A stretch of 64,000 nt of DNA from Pseudomonadota bacterium (lineage in GTDB: Bacteria; Pseudomonadota; Gammaproteobacteria; Burkholderiales; Nitrosomonadaceae), in contig JAFEGA010000004.1 of the NCBI GenBank assembly GCA_018240285.1, positions 196,992 through 260,991 of the forward strand, read 5' to 3'. This document shows positions 1 through 9,149 of the stretch, piece by piece (the stretch's first letter is position 1; each line of letters opens with the position of its first letter). The translations under genes and the position numbers were made by a program. The notes under the pieces were generated by a model. It made no database searches, was not told the DNA's origin, and worked only from the letters and a program-made list of their open reading frames with translations.

Positions 1-835
1 GCAACGCGGCGGCGACGGTGCGCCGGTCTTGGTCGAATCCGGCGATGACCGGCAATTTACCCAGACCAATTTCGCGGCGTTGCTGCGCATCGTGCCAGAT
101 GCTGCGCCATAGTGCGGGGTCGTGCTGCTTCCAGCCGAGAAACCCGAAATAATCGCGCTGCAATCCCGGCGCGATGTCTGCGGCGATCAACGCGCCCTCC
201 ACCAGCAGCGTGCCGGAACCGCACATTGGATCGAGCAACGAACCGCCTTGCTGGGCGATTTCCGGCCAACTGGCGCGCAGCAGAATCGCCGCCGCCAGAT
301 TTTCCTTGATCGGCGCGGCGATGCTGACTTCGCGGTAGCCGCGCTTATGCGAACTCTCTCCGGATAAATCTAGGCTCAGCTGCGCCGTGTCGTTGTGCAG
401 ATAAACATTGACACGGATGTCGGGGTATTCGGTATCGACATTGGGGCGGCTGCCGAACTTGGCGCGCATTTGGTCGACAATGGCGTCTTTCACTTTGAGC
501 GCGCCGAAATGCGTGTTGTTGATCGCCGGATTATTCTTGCTGCTGAACGACACCGCCAAGCTGTCATCGGCGTTCAAATGTGCAGACCAGTCGATGCGCT
601 GCACGCCATCGTAAAGATCCTGCTGCGATTTCACCTCGAAGCTGCCGAGCAGCAACAGCACGCGGCTCGCGGTGCGCAACCATAAACAAGCTTGATACGC
701 CAGCGCCAGATCGCCTTGAAATGCCACTCCGGCGAGTTTCTGTTGCACGTTTTTACCGCCGAGTGCCTGGATTTCATTGGCGAGTATGCCTTCCATCGCT
801 TTCGGCGTGGTGGCGAAGAGTTGGTATTGCGTCAT
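1..835 (-). CDS. rlmL: 23S rRNA (guanine-N2) methyltransferase RlmL, C-terminus cut off by window edge
   Basis: The reading frame starts at an ATG at 835 and stays open to base 1, giving the first 278 residues; the rest lies outside the window. The N-terminus (MTQYQLFATTPKAMEGILA...) and the following THUMP-like region (about residues 45-155) match the RlmL/RlmKL family. These enzymes use S-adenosylmethionine to methylate G2445 of 23S rRNA. The SAM-binding motif LDPMCGSGT lies at about residues 201-209. The NPPY catalytic motif would be beyond the edge. Whether the protein is a short RlmL or a fused RlmKL cannot be told from this fragment. No operon partner is visible; 79 bases separate it from the next gene. 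Confidence 0.85.
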   Translation of the reverse strand, partial: MTQYQLFATTPKAMEGILANEIQALGGKNVQQKLAGVAFQGDLALAYQACLWLRTASRVLLLLGSFEVKSQQDLYDGVQRIDWSAHLNADDSLAVSFSSKNNPAINNTHFGALKVKDAIVDQMRAKFGSRPNVDTEYPDIRVNVYLHNDTAQLSLDLSGESSHKRGYREVSIAAPIKENLAAAILLRASWPEIAQQGGSLLDPMCGSGTLLVEGALIAADIAPGLQRDYFGFLGWKQHDPALWRSIWHDAQQRREIGLGKLPVIAGFDQDRRTVAAAL

Positions 836-914
836 GATTCACGGTGTGTGCGGAATAACCGCGTAGGATACTTGAATGTGCCGTCAGCGCGCTGGCTTTT
901 TTGAATCGGGTGGT

Positions 915-1127
915 TCAGAGTGTTACGGTGACTTGCTCCCGGGCAAATTCCACCACTTGGCCGTTGCGAATTTTGCAGGTTTTGCGCAGCTCAACCTGAC
1001 CATCCACTTTGACCTTGCCCTTAGCGATCACGATCTTGGCTTCGCCACCGCTCCCGCACAGGCCGGTGATCTTCAGCAGATCATTCAATGCAATCGTGTC
1101 GTGCCCTTTAAGACTGAATTCACTCAT
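915..1127 (-). CDS. S4-domain RNA-binding protein (YbcJ-like)
   Basis: This is a 70-residue protein that is almost entirely one S4 RNA-binding fold. The pattern [20 protein letters not shown], then GKVKVDGQ and ending in V-x-F is typical of the small stand-alone YbcJ family. These proteins are thought to bind structured RNA or ribosomal particles; the precise target is unknown. The start codon lies inside the 3' end of the upstream VF530 gene (8-base overlap), so the two are probably co-transcribed and translationally coupled. The length is normal for the family. Confidence 0.75.
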   Translation of the reverse strand: MSEFSLKGHDTIALNDLLKITGLCGSGGEAKIVIAKGKVKVDGQVELRKTCKIRNGQVVEFAREQVTVTL

Positions 1128-1371
1128 GACTGCCTTGTTTCAATTGGATGTAGAGGGCTTCGACTTTCTCTCTGGCCCACGGCGTTTTACGCAGAAATTT
1201 CAAGCTGGACTTGATGCTGGGATCTTGCTTGAAGCAATTGATATCGATCTTTTGGGCCAGTCCATCCCAGCCATAGCGCGTATGCAGCTCGGTCAGCAGT
1301 GCTTCCAGGGTAACGCCTTGTAAAGGGGTATTGGTTTGCGGGTGTTTGTGGCTTTCAGGGGCGGGCATCAT
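1120..1371 (-). CDS. VF530-family DNA-binding protein (DUF2132)
   Basis: This 83-residue protein matches the VF530/DUF2132 family over residues 16-80, with the characteristic [17 protein letters not shown] segment followed by [29 protein letters not shown] member from Vibrio fischeri has a solved structure and binds DNA; the biological role is not known. Two adjacent ATG codons (1371 and 1368) are possible starts. It overlaps the S4 protein gene downstream, forming a two-gene unit. A minus-strand TATAAT about 30 bases upstream is a candidate promoter element. Confidence 0.8.
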   Translation of the reverse strand: MMPAPESHKHPQTNTPLQGVTLEALLTELHTRYGWDGLAQKIDINCFKQDPSIKSSLKFLRKTPWAREKVEALYIQLKQGSHE

Positions 1372-1399
1372 TGCAAAGGGGAATTGTTAACCGGGTTGT

Positions 1400-1405
1400 A
1401 TTATA
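1400..1405 (-). promoter_or_regulatory. candidate -10 box for the VF530/S4 gene pair
   Basis: The minus strand reads TATAAT here, 29 bases upstream of the VF530 start codon. No good -35 hexamer is seen at 16-18 bases spacing, so this is only a partial promoter match. Confidence 0.3.
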
Positions 1406-1506
1406 CGGGCTGCATCCGTTTGAACACGAGGCATTTAAAATCTTGCCAGATATTTTTCATACCCAGCGTGCAACCTGTGGATTGAGCGGTTTAACAATTC
1501 ATGCAC

Positions 1507-2160
1507 TTAGGGAGCATTTCTTTGTGACGGGTCTTTTTTAAAAGCAGGCGCCAGCTTGTGCGGGTCGATAGCAGCTCGCTGATTTTGCGCGGCGGATGCC
1601 CACCAGGTGAGCTGCGCGAAGGATCGGGCGAAATAGCTCCCCCATCTTTCCGCGTCGGCAGACGTGAGAAAAGTTCCGTCTTCAGCGAACACTTCATGCG
1701 CCTTGGGAACATGGATCATCGCCGAAACCGGCAAGCAACCCAATTCCGACAGAAAAGACCGCATCCCCACCGCCGCCCTGACACCGCCCCATTGCCCCGC
1801 CGAATAAGTGACAATCGCGCTGGGTTTGTACGAAAACAGCGAACTGCCGAAGTGATTGAGCAAATGCGCCAGAGCCGGACTGAGCGAATGATTGTATTCC
1901 GGACTGACCATGACATAACCATCGGCGGCTGCGATCTTATCTGCCAAGGCTTGGAGCTGAGCGGGTGCTTTACCCTGCGCGTAAGCAAAGTGCGGTTTGA
2001 ATGTGACACCTAGATCAAAATCCAGCGGATCGATCAGCTCCACTGAAATATCGCCTTGATGAAGCTGCGCTACGCAAGCTCTTGCGACTCTCAGGCCCAG
2101 CCGGGGAGGGTTGGGGGGTGAACTGTTTCGGACTGTGCCGAGGAAGGTGAGGAGTTTCAT
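1507..2160 (-). CDS. NADPH-dependent FMN reductase family protein
   Basis: This is a 217-residue flavodoxin-like NAD(P)H:FMN/quinone reductase. The start is placed at 2160 because the protein then begins MKLLTFLGTVRNS, the normal first beta strand and phosphate-binding loop of the family; a longer frame to 2208 adds 16 unrelated residues. The FMN-contacting motif SPEYNHSLSPALAHLLNHFGS lies near residues 83-103, followed by the AIVTYSAGQWGG loop. Such enzymes reduce flavins, quinones or azo compounds in the cytoplasm; the substrate here cannot be told. The C-terminal 50 residues extend beyond the core fold. It stands 63 bases downstream of the zinc-ribbon hypothetical gene. Confidence 0.8.
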   Translation of the reverse strand: MKLLTFLGTVRNSSPPNPPRLGLRVARACVAQLHQGDISVELIDPLDFDLGVTFKPHFAYAQGKAPAQLQALADKIAAADGYVMVSPEYNHSLSPALAHLLNHFGSSLFSYKPSAIVTYSAGQWGGVRAAVGMRSFLSELGCLPVSAMIHVPKAHEVFAEDGTFLTSADAERWGSYFARSFAQLTWWASAAQNQRAAIDPHKLAPAFKKDPSQRNAP

Positions 2161-2223
2161 TGATATTCTATAACTGAGTTCAGAGGCTACCGTAGGCAAT
2201 CCTCTCAAACATGGAATTAGAAC

Positions 2224-2697
2224 TCAACTTCTCTCCAAACCGACACCAGTTGTTTTTATTTCGATTTTCTTCAGCCCAGTGAACCATGTTTCGAGCACCT
2301 TTCGAAGACCTTTGCGTTCGGCAGTGAGCCGTAACTTGCAGGCAGGGCAGAAATAATCAGCTTTGAAACGAAAGTCATTATCTTCGACCACAACTGTGAA
2401 GTCGCCGAGCGCAAGCGACGAGCCGCATTCACAAGTGGAAGTTTTGGCAATTTGAAGAGGTACCTTTTTCGACAGTAGTTCCGCGAGTGACATGTCAATG
2501 GTACCGCTGCCGTCAAATTCCACCGAGAAGAACCGATCGGTGGAGTTCCACTTAATACTCAACGACGATTTCTCCCAAGCTACTGCATTGCGATAGAATG
2601 AGGCCATGCACGTGGGACTTTTCTCAAGATCATAGTTGATCGAGGTTGAGTCTTCGTCGCCGACAGGGATCACCTGTACATCGAGTTGGTTCTCCAT
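2224..2697 (-). CDS. hypothetical protein with two CxxC pairs
   Basis: I do not recognise this 157-residue protein. It has a clear ribosome-binding site (AGGAG six bases before the ATG at 2697). The second half carries CECG near residue 90 and CPAC near residue 118, spaced like a zinc-ribbon knuckle pair, and ends in a basic helix (KGLRKVLETWFTGLKKIEIK). No signal peptide or membrane segment is present, so a soluble cytoplasmic protein is likely. It lies upstream of and in line with the FMN reductase (63-base gap). Function is unknown. Confidence 0.65.
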   Translation of the reverse strand: MENQLDVQVIPVGDEDSTSINYDLEKSPTCMASFYRNAVAWEKSSLSIKWNSTDRFFSVEFDGSGTIDMSLAELLSKKVPLQIAKTSTCECGSSLALGDFTVVVEDNDFRFKADYFCPACKLRLTAERKGLRKVLETWFTGLKKIEIKTTGVGLERS

Positions 2698-2857
2698 TTG
2701 TTTCTCCTGAATTCTAACGTGACATATACGACATTATTTGTCCAATAATACTTAGCAGATGCTGTGTCATTATAGATAAATATAGATATCTCATTGTTAA
2801 AAATTATTAAATTTTATAGCGATCGAACAAAGAATATCAGTCACATGCCATCACCGT

Positions 2858-4300
2858 TTATAACAAAAAAATCGTCGCCAACCCCAAAAAAATAAAGAAT
2901 CCACCGCTGTCTGTTACGGCCGTGATCATCACGCTGGAGCCGATGGCCGGGTCGCGGCCGAATTTGCGCAGGGTGAGCGGGATCAGGACGCCGAGCAGCG
3001 CGGCGAGCAGCAGGTTCAGCACCAGTGCCAGGGTCATGACCAGACCGAGTTCGGCGTTCTGGTAGATGGCGAAGGTGAACAGGCCGACGATGGTTCCCCA
3101 CAGCAGACCATTGACGATACTGACGCCGACTTCCTTGGTGATGAGTTTCCAGGCGCTGCTCGTATTGATTTGATCCAGCGCGAGCGCACGCACGATCATG
3201 GTGATGGTTTGGTTGCCGGAGTTGCCGCCGATGCCGGCGATGATCGGCATCAGCGCGGCGAGCGCGACCAGTTTTTCGATGGAATCTTCAAACAGACCGA
3301 TGACGCGCGAGGCGATGAATGCGGTGACCAGATTGACGGCCAGCCAGACCCAGCGGTTCTGCACGCTCTTCAACACCGGCGCGAAAAGATCCTCTTCTTC
3401 GCTCAAACCGGCCAGGTTCAACGCTTCGTTTTCAGCTTTGTCGCGGATGAAATCGATCACGGTGTCGACGGTGACGCGGCCCAGCAGTTTGCCGTCGTCA
3501 TCCACCACGGAGGCGGAAACCAGGTCGTAACGCTCAAACGCATTGGCGGCTTGCTGCGCGACATCGTCCGGGTGCAGTGTAACCATTTCTCCAGTCATGA
3601 CATCGGCGACCAGCGTGTCCGGGTCGCTGACCAACAGGCGGTTGATCAGTAACACGCCTTTTAAATGTTCATCGCGGTCGACGACGAAGAGCTGGTCGGT
3701 ATGATCCGGCATTTCGTCCAGCATGCGCAGATAGCGCAACACCACTTCCAGCCGCACGTCCTCGCGGATCGTGATGACGTCGAAATCCATCAGGGCGCCG
3801 ACGGAATCCTCCGGGTATGACATGGCGGCGCGTACTTGTTCGCGTTCTTCCACGGGCAGCGAGCGGAAAACATCGTCCATCACCTCCTGCGGCAAATCCG
3901 GCGCGAGATCAGCGATCTCGTCGGCGTCGAGATATTCCGTTGCAGCAACCAGTTCCTGGTTGCCCATGTCGGTGATCAGCGTGGCGCGCACGGCATCGGA
4001 GGTTTCCAGCAGCACTTCACCGTCGCGGTCGGTTTTGACCATGCTCCAGATCAACAACCGGTCTTCCATTGGCAGCGCTTCCAGGATCAGTGCGATATCG
4101 GCGGGGTGGAGTTGATCCAGGAAATGCTGCAACTCGGATAGGTTTTGTTTTTGCACCGCGGAATGAACCAGCGACTCATCCGGCGCATCTTGCAGATTGA
4201 CCAGACCTTCGACCAGCTTGTATTTGCGCAGCAGAAACGTGGCTTGTTGCAGCGGCGTCGGTGAATTGTCCTGATCGTTGTTATTGTCCGTTTCTGTCAT
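2858..4300 (-). CDS. mgtE: magnesium transporter MgtE
   Basis: The 480-residue protein has the complete MgtE architecture. A helical N-terminal domain (about residues 30-140, with LHPADIALILEALP) is followed by two CBS domains (about 145-265, SVGALMDFDVITIREDVRLEVVLRYLR and DVMTGEMVTLHPDD), then five membrane segments from about residue 320 to the end. The membrane part contains the family motif PIIAGIGGNSGNQTITMIVRALAL, which lines the Mg2+ pore. MgtE is a Mg2+-gated channel of the inner membrane whose cytoplasmic domains close it when Mg2+ is plentiful. It stands alone, with 253 non-coding bases upstream in which I could not identify a Mg2+ riboswitch. Confidence 0.93.
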   Translation of the reverse strand: MTETDNNNDQDNSPTPLQQATFLLRKYKLVEGLVNLQDAPDESLVHSAVQKQNLSELQHFLDQLHPADIALILEALPMEDRLLIWSMVKTDRDGEVLLETSDAVRATLITDMGNQELVAATEYLDADEIADLAPDLPQEVMDDVFRSLPVEEREQVRAAMSYPEDSVGALMDFDVITIREDVRLEVVLRYLRMLDEMPDHTDQLFVVDRDEHLKGVLLINRLLVSDPDTLVADVMTGEMVTLHPDDVAQQAANAFERYDLVSASVVDDDGKLLGRVTVDTVIDFIRDKAENEALNLAGLSEEEDLFAPVLKSVQNRWVWLAVNLVTAFIASRVIGLFEDSIEKLVALAALMPIIAGIGGNSGNQTITMIVRALALDQINTSSAWKLITKEVGVSIVNGLLWGTIVGLFTFAIYQNAELGLVMTLALVLNLLLAALLGVLIPLTLRKFGRDPAIGSSVMITAVTDSGGFFIFLGLATIFLL

Positions 4301-4553
4301 AACAGGTCTGCGCTAGCAACGCGGTTTTGTTGTTGGAAGTGAATTCAGCCTGCGCTTATACGCTGAATGGTTTGCAATTTGATGACAGGGAAGTATAACC
4401 GCCCCTACTTCATCAACACCACAAAATATTAAATTTGTTTTCCCAAGGAGGGATTGGTAATTGCTGTGAGATTTTTGGGGTGTGCCGGTTGCCAAGCCGC
4501 TTTGTCAAGGATTTGTCTGCGCAAGCGATCTGCCGCGTCAGGCGGCGCTCAAT

Positions 4554-5366
4554 CTATGATTTCAGCATCGCAATTACCGGTTTTGTTTGAGGCCGGACGC
4601 CGCGCCATAAAAAGAAGGATTCAGCGGCTTGTTCCACCAGCATGCCGAGACCATCCGCAATTTGATGTGCACCGTTTTTCTGCGCGAATTGAAGAAACCG
4701 TGTGGGTTCATGGCTGTACATCATGTCATAGGCGAGAGTGGTGTGCGCGAATAGATCGATTGGTAATTCAGGCAATGCATCGTGCAGACTGGCGGATGTT
4801 GCGTTGATGATGAGGTCGAAATTCTCGCCGGAGAAACGCATAAAATCGCCAGAGACGATATTGCCGTAGGTAATAAATTGTTGTTGCAGTGCTTGCGCTT
4901 TTTGCGGTGTGCGATTGGCAATCGCCAGCAGCGAGGGGTGGCGCTGGAGGAGTGGCAGAATTACTCCTTGCGCGGCGCCGCCGGCGCCCATCAGTAATAC
5001 GCGTTTATCCGCGATGGGAATCCCCAGGTTGCATTCGATATCCCGGACTAATCCGGCGCCATCGGTGTTATCGCCGAGAATTTCATCGTTTTCGAATTTA
5101 AGCGTGTTGACGGCTTGTGCGATGCTTGCCCGTTCGGTTAGCCGGGTTGCCAGTTGATAGGCTTCCAGCTTAAACGGCACGGTAACGTTCAGGCCTTTGC
5201 CGCCTTGTTGACGAAAGCTTTCCACGGCGTTCCGGAAGCCATCCAATGGCGCCAGAATAGCGCCATACTGCAGGGCTTGATGGGTTTGCTGTGCAAATGC
5301 AGTGTGAATCTGCGGCGATTTGCTATGTGCAATGGGGTTGCCGATGACGGCATAGGAATCAAGCAT
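4554..5366 (-). CDS. aroE: shikimate dehydrogenase (NADP+)
   Basis: This 270-residue enzyme reduces 3-dehydroshikimate to shikimate with NADPH, a step in chorismate and aromatic amino acid synthesis. Family marks seen are the N-terminal MLDSYAVIGNPIAHSKSPQIH, the NVTVPFK motif with the catalytic lysine near residue 65, NTDGAGL with the catalytic aspartate near residue 102, and the nucleotide-binding GAGGAAQGV near residue 127. The length is normal. It lies 39 bases downstream of the TonB-like gene on the same strand. The start is the first ATG, preceded by GAGAAAA. Confidence 0.95.
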   Translation of the reverse strand: MLDSYAVIGNPIAHSKSPQIHTAFAQQTHQALQYGAILAPLDGFRNAVESFRQQGGKGLNVTVPFKLEAYQLATRLTERASIAQAVNTLKFENDEILGDNTDGAGLVRDIECNLGIPIADKRVLLMGAGGAAQGVILPLLQRHPSLLAIANRTPQKAQALQQQFITYGNIVSGDFMRFSGENFDLIINATSASLHDALPELPIDLFAHTTLAYDMMYSHEPTRFLQFAQKNGAHQIADGLGMLVEQAAESFFLWRGVRPQTKPVIAMLKS

Positions 5367-5405
5367 GGCCGTTTTCTCTGACTGAATTTACTGACACTCT
5401 GAAAA

Positions 5406-6317
5406 TTATTGACTGAGCAGCATATCGGAAGCTGCAAATACCCAGGTGCGGGTGATATGCAGAATATCCGTATCCTGACTGATGTCCGGCGGGAACGGCG
5501 CGAATCCGTTTTGCCCGGCGAGTTTGACGATATTGACGGCCGCCTCATCGAGGACTTTTTCTCCGGAGGAGCGGTTGATCTCAATGGACTCCAGGCTGCC
5601 ATCGGCACGGATGCCGACGGTCAATTGCAGGTTGCCGTAGAGTTTTTCTTTTCTGGCGGCTTCCGGGTAATTCAGGTTACCGATGCGTTCCACTTTAAGG
5701 CGCCAGTCCTCGACATAGCGCGCAAAGCGATATTCCTTGGTGCGTGCGCCGACAAATTTGCGCTTAGGGCGCTTCTGATAGCTATCATGATCCTGATCGA
5801 CCTGCGCTCTCAGCCGGGCAATATCCAGGCTGCGCAGCAATAATTCAGTGGAATCTATCGCGGCTTGAGGGTTTCCGGCTTCGCTTTTTTGCTCAATGGA
5901 CTGCTGTATCTGTGGTGTTTCGCTAACGGCAGCCATCAGTTTTTTGGCTTCTTGTTCCAGCTGCTTAACTTTTCGTTGCGCTACGCTTTCATTGATGACC
6001 GGTTTGCTTTTTGGCAGTACCGGAAAAGGCGTTTTTGCCCGGCGATCGTCATCCGTATTGCCGCCGCCATCGAGATTGTCTTGTGCCAGTAACTTGGATT
6101 CTTTCGGCTTCGTCAGCGTCTTGTTATTGACTAGCACAACTTCCAGCGATGAGGCGATTTTGTCCAGCTTCGGCTGGGGAAACTGAAAAGTCACGCCCAA
6201 AAATAAAATAGCGTGTAATACCAGGGAAACGGCCATCGCAATAAATAAGCGATTGGTTGGCAAGTATTGAGAGCCGTCTGGCGCTGGTGACAAGGTTTCG
6301 GATGTTTGAGTGCTCAC
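5406..6317 (-). CDS. TonB-family energy transducer-like protein
   Basis: The 303-residue protein has one N-terminal membrane anchor (about residues 24-45, LFIAMAVSLVLHAILFLGVTF), a charged, coiled-coil-prone middle (about 95-180) and a C-terminal TonB fold (about 215-300). The TonB fold contains NLNYPEAARKEKLYGNLQLTV and VLDEAAVNIVKLAGQNGFAPFP. TonB proteins couple the inner-membrane proton gradient to outer-membrane receptors. The linker lacks the long Pro-Glu/Pro-Lys stretch of classical TonB, and no exbB/exbD is adjacent. It could therefore be a TonB-like protein with a different partner. The only plausible start is GTG at 6317. Confidence 0.82.
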   Translation of the reverse strand: MSTQTSETLSPAPDGSQYLPTNRLFIAMAVSLVLHAILFLGVTFQFPQPKLDKIASSLEVVLVNNKTLTKPKESKLLAQDNLDGGGNTDDDRRAKTPFPVLPKSKPVINESVAQRKVKQLEQEAKKLMAAVSETPQIQQSIEQKSEAGNPQAAIDSTELLLRSLDIARLRAQVDQDHDSYQKRPKRKFVGARTKEYRFARYVEDWRLKVERIGNLNYPEAARKEKLYGNLQLTVGIRADGSLESIEINRSSGEKVLDEAAVNIVKLAGQNGFAPFPPDISQDTDILHITRTWVFAASDMLLSQ

Positions 6318-6430
6318 AGCCTAAGGGTCAAGCCTTGAATTAAGTCTATAAACTGGCAGAAGACTGCACTATTTTAGGTAACAACTTTTCGCTTGTCACA
6401 TGATTCATTCAATTTCTTTGCGGTGTGGAT

Positions 6431-8287
6431 TCATGCATCCAGTTTTTGCAAAAATTCTGCATGTAAGGTGCGATCCAGTAAATCGATTTCGGATAATTTG
6501 AGTTTGACATAGGTGCCCGGTGCTACTTCGGGGAGAGACGGAACCCTCGTGACGAATGGAATACTATCCAGTTTTACCAAATTTTCTTTAATAACCTGCG
6601 CATCGATGTTTTGAATTTTTTCCTGCAACAACCAGCGTAAGCACCAGTAGCGTTCCATGGCGCGCTGGAATTCGCCATAAATACCATAAGCGGTTTCAAA
6701 GTCGCGCATGGCAATTAATAGTTGATTGCTGTTTTTGTTATACGGCGGCGTTTCATTGCGCAGCATCGCAATGAGTTGCCGCTGATTGATTAAATCGACG
6801 TAACGTCTCATCGGCGAGCTGCTCCAGGCGTATTGAGAAACGCCTAATCCTTGGTGGGGAGCGGGAGAAATGCTCATTTTTACTTTACCGTTGGCCTGAC
6901 TGCGGAAAATACCGGTGATGCCGGCGTCGGTTAATTGCTTTCCCCATTCCGTATTGACGAAAATCATTAATTCCGACACGACCTTGTCAATCGGTGAACC
7001 CCGCCGGCGTTCGCTGATCGTGACGTGCTCACCGTTGATTTCGAAGCTGTAGTCGATTTTGTCGCTATTGCTGTCATTGATTTTACCCCGATGGCTTTCC
7101 ATCTTGCAGGCGAATTTCCATAACAGGCTGAATTCCTTGCTGAACGTGTGTGTGAAATCGCCTTTGTTCAATGCGGTTTCGTTGAAGTGCTGTTCCAGTG
7201 CATTGTGACGCAGGTTGGCGGCAATTTTGATTTGCTCAAGCTTACTTTCTGTTTTGATGATGGTGAAATCGTCCGCGACGTCCAAATACAGAGAAAGCAC
7301 GGGACACAGTTTATTTTCAGCCAGAGTAAAGTGATTGATGACGGAGTCCGGCAGCATGGTGATTTTTTTTCCCGGCAGGTAAACCGTCGATAGTCTCGAG
7401 GAAATGGCATTCTCAAGCGGCGATTCAAGGTGGATACCCAAAGCCGGCGCTGCGATATGAATGCCGATACGGAAACTTCCCAGCGCTAGCGGTGTAACCG
7501 AAAATGCATCGTCAATTTCTGTCGTTGAGGCATCGTCGATGCTGAATGCGGCGACATCCGCGTAGCATAAATCAGATGGAGTATCGCCTATCGGCTGAGT
7601 TTCCAGTTCACCAAAGCCGGTGCCTTCGGGAAAATATTCCCGCACAAATTGATTGAAATGATAATCGTGAGAAGATGGAATGGCACCGCATTTTTCCATC
7701 AATTTTGTGACGGTGAGTTTTTTTTCTGCGCAAACGGTTTCAAGCGCTTTCCATTCCAGGGAATTTTTATCGGGCTTGTAGAGTAAGCTAGTGCTGAGGG
7801 GTTTGAATTCCTCAGGCAGGATGAATTGGTTTAATTGTTCAACATAATGCGCTTGTTGTGCTGCTTGCAGACGTTTTTTTTCCTGACCGGCCAAAGCGGC
7901 TTTCAGCGCATCCGGTGGCGCGGCTTTATAGCGGCCATGCCCCTTCTTATAGAAATACATCGGTGCGCTTTGCAGTAACAGCAACGTGGCAGCTGATTCG
8001 ATTGGGCTTGGAGAATGACCGAAGTAATCGGCTGCAAGCGTGTCGCTGGCAAATTCGGTTTCTTGCGGGCAGCATTCCCAGAGAAAATCCGGATCCAGCT
8101 CTGCGGCAACTTGTTGCGCATGGCTCATGAATTCGGCTAACGGCGGCGTATCGAATCGAAACAGAACGGCTGTTGTCTTGATTTTTGATCGCTTGCCATG
8201 CACAGTTTCTATTTGCAGCGAAGTGTTGTTGTCAGCCAGAATGGCGCCTACCTTAAAGGTTCCAGCTTCTTCGTAAAAAACATTCAT
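6431..8287 (-). CDS. RNase II/R-family 3'-5' exoribonuclease (RNB domain)
   Basis: The 618-residue protein contains an RNB catalytic domain from about residue 220 to 520, with the metal-binding signature FSIDDASTTEIDDAFSVT near residue 250. The S-x-Y-x-W-x-x-S-P-M-R-R-Y-x-D motif (YAWSSSPMRRYVDLIN) lies near residue 485. RNB enzymes degrade RNA from the 3' end to nucleoside monophosphates. The N-terminal 200 residues are diverged, with no clear pair of cold-shock domains, and the C-terminal part resembles a short S1-like segment (VAPGTYVKLKLSEIDLLDRTL). The protein is shorter than RNase R and near RNase II in length. The start codon has only a weak ribosome-binding site. Confidence 0.85.
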   Translation of the reverse strand: MNVFYEEAGTFKVGAILADNNTSLQIETVHGKRSKIKTTAVLFRFDTPPLAEFMSHAQQVAAELDPDFLWECCPQETEFASDTLAADYFGHSPSPIESAATLLLLQSAPMYFYKKGHGRYKAAPPDALKAALAGQEKKRLQAAQQAHYVEQLNQFILPEEFKPLSTSLLYKPDKNSLEWKALETVCAEKKLTVTKLMEKCGAIPSSHDYHFNQFVREYFPEGTGFGELETQPIGDTPSDLCYADVAAFSIDDASTTEIDDAFSVTPLALGSFRIGIHIAAPALGIHLESPLENAISSRLSTVYLPGKKITMLPDSVINHFTLAENKLCPVLSLYLDVADDFTIIKTESKLEQIKIAANLRHNALEQHFNETALNKGDFTHTFSKEFSLLWKFACKMESHRGKINDSNSDKIDYSFEINGEHVTISERRRGSPIDKVVSELMIFVNTEWGKQLTDAGITGIFRSQANGKVKMSISPAPHQGLGVSQYAWSSSPMRRYVDLINQRQLIAMLRNETPPYNKNSNQLLIAMRDFETAYGIYGEFQRAMERYWCLRWLLQEKIQNIDAQVIKENLVKLDSIPFVTRVPSLPEVAPGTYVKLKLSEIDLLDRTLHAEFLQKLDA

Positions 8288-8654
8288 AGGATTGTTTTTC
8301 TAGGTGCGATTGACTGATTGGAACTTAGTTGCTGCATCGGCAAGAGATGATTTGTCATCTAAAAATTAGAAGCTTATTAAATAAATTCGAAGAGACTTCT
8401 GTGACGATGAAAAAACTGACCAGCAATTTTGCATTATATACGAGACTTTGATTCAACAAAAAGCAGTAGACAATGAGTGCAGCGAATAGTGCCGGTACTT
8501 CTTTAAACCAGCCTGGCTTGCTGATGTTGGAAAAACTGCATATATATCATGAAGAGCTGTGTATAGAGCGGGGGGGGAGGAGACTGCCTGGTAGATACCG
8601 CCGTTTGCGAATGCCGATTTGATTTCGTGTTTTTGCAGAGTGGAGATGAACAAT
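8288..8654. other. non-coding stretch between dciA and the RNB nuclease
   Basis: These 367 bases hold no convincing gene on either strand; the short open frames lack ribosome-binding sites and family resemblance. A run of eight G at about 8571 is the only notable composition feature. The stretch must contain the end of the dciA transcript and any promoter for the RNB gene, but I see no clear terminator or promoter consensus. Confidence 0.5.
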
Positions 8655-9119
8655 TTAATCGTTTGAGTGCTTCTTCAAGAAAGACTGAATGGTGTCTTTC
8701 AATCCGGAATCGGCCAAAGTTGCGGCTAGTTGATTTAAGCATGCTTTTCCGGTTTGACTCAGTTTTAATTTTTTTTTGACATATTGATGATTTGTCGATA
8801 TTTTTTTATTTTCCGAAATGGAATCTGCTTGCACCATAATTTGAATTGCAGTAATTTCCCAACCTAGCTTTTGCAGCTTGAGCAGCAATGATGGGGAGAT
8901 TTGCTTGAGCTTTGCGGCAACAGCACCATTTCCGGCCATTATAGTGAGCTTGTTATCCTTGATCCGGGACAGGCTGCAGTGTTGTGTCAATTGAGCCGGG
9001 ATAAGCTTAAAGAATGTGGATTGGTCTTCGCGTAATTTTTGGGCTAATTTGAACAGATGTGTATATTCAGGCATTTTGCCGAGCAGATCGAAATAAGCGT
9101 CAACTTTATGAGGGGCCAT
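8655..9119 (-). CDS. dciA: DciA-family (DUF721) replicative helicase loader
   Basis: DciA is the ancestral bacterial loader that interacts with the DnaB helicase during replication initiation. The 154-residue protein has the DUF721 core in its first 100 residues (LFKLAQKLREDQSTFFKLIPAQLTQHC, then LTIMAGNGAVAAKLKQISPSLLLKLQKLGWE). A lysine-rich C-terminal tail follows, as usual in this family. The start is set at the ATG at 9119, which has GGTGAG six bases upstream, rather than at an upstream in-frame TTG at 9140. It is divergent from the M23 peptidase gene with only 30 bases between start codons. The dnaB gene is also in this window (39395). Confidence 0.8.
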   Translation of the reverse strand: MAPHKVDAYFDLLGKMPEYTHLFKLAQKLREDQSTFFKLIPAQLTQHCSLSRIKDNKLTIMAGNGAVAAKLKQISPSLLLKLQKLGWEITAIQIMVQADSISENKKISTNHQYVKKKLKLSQTGKACLNQLAATLADSGLKDTIQSFLKKHSND

Positions 9120-9149
9120 GGCTATCTCACCAATATCCAATAAAAAAGT

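Noticed and set aside
4301..4553. Magnesium riboswitch upstream of mgtE
   Set aside because: The leader has no recognisable ykoK or mgtA-type structure by eye, so no call is made.
8453..8742. Small genes downstream of dciA
   Set aside because: The frames overlap dciA or low-complexity sequence, with no ribosome-binding site and no family match.
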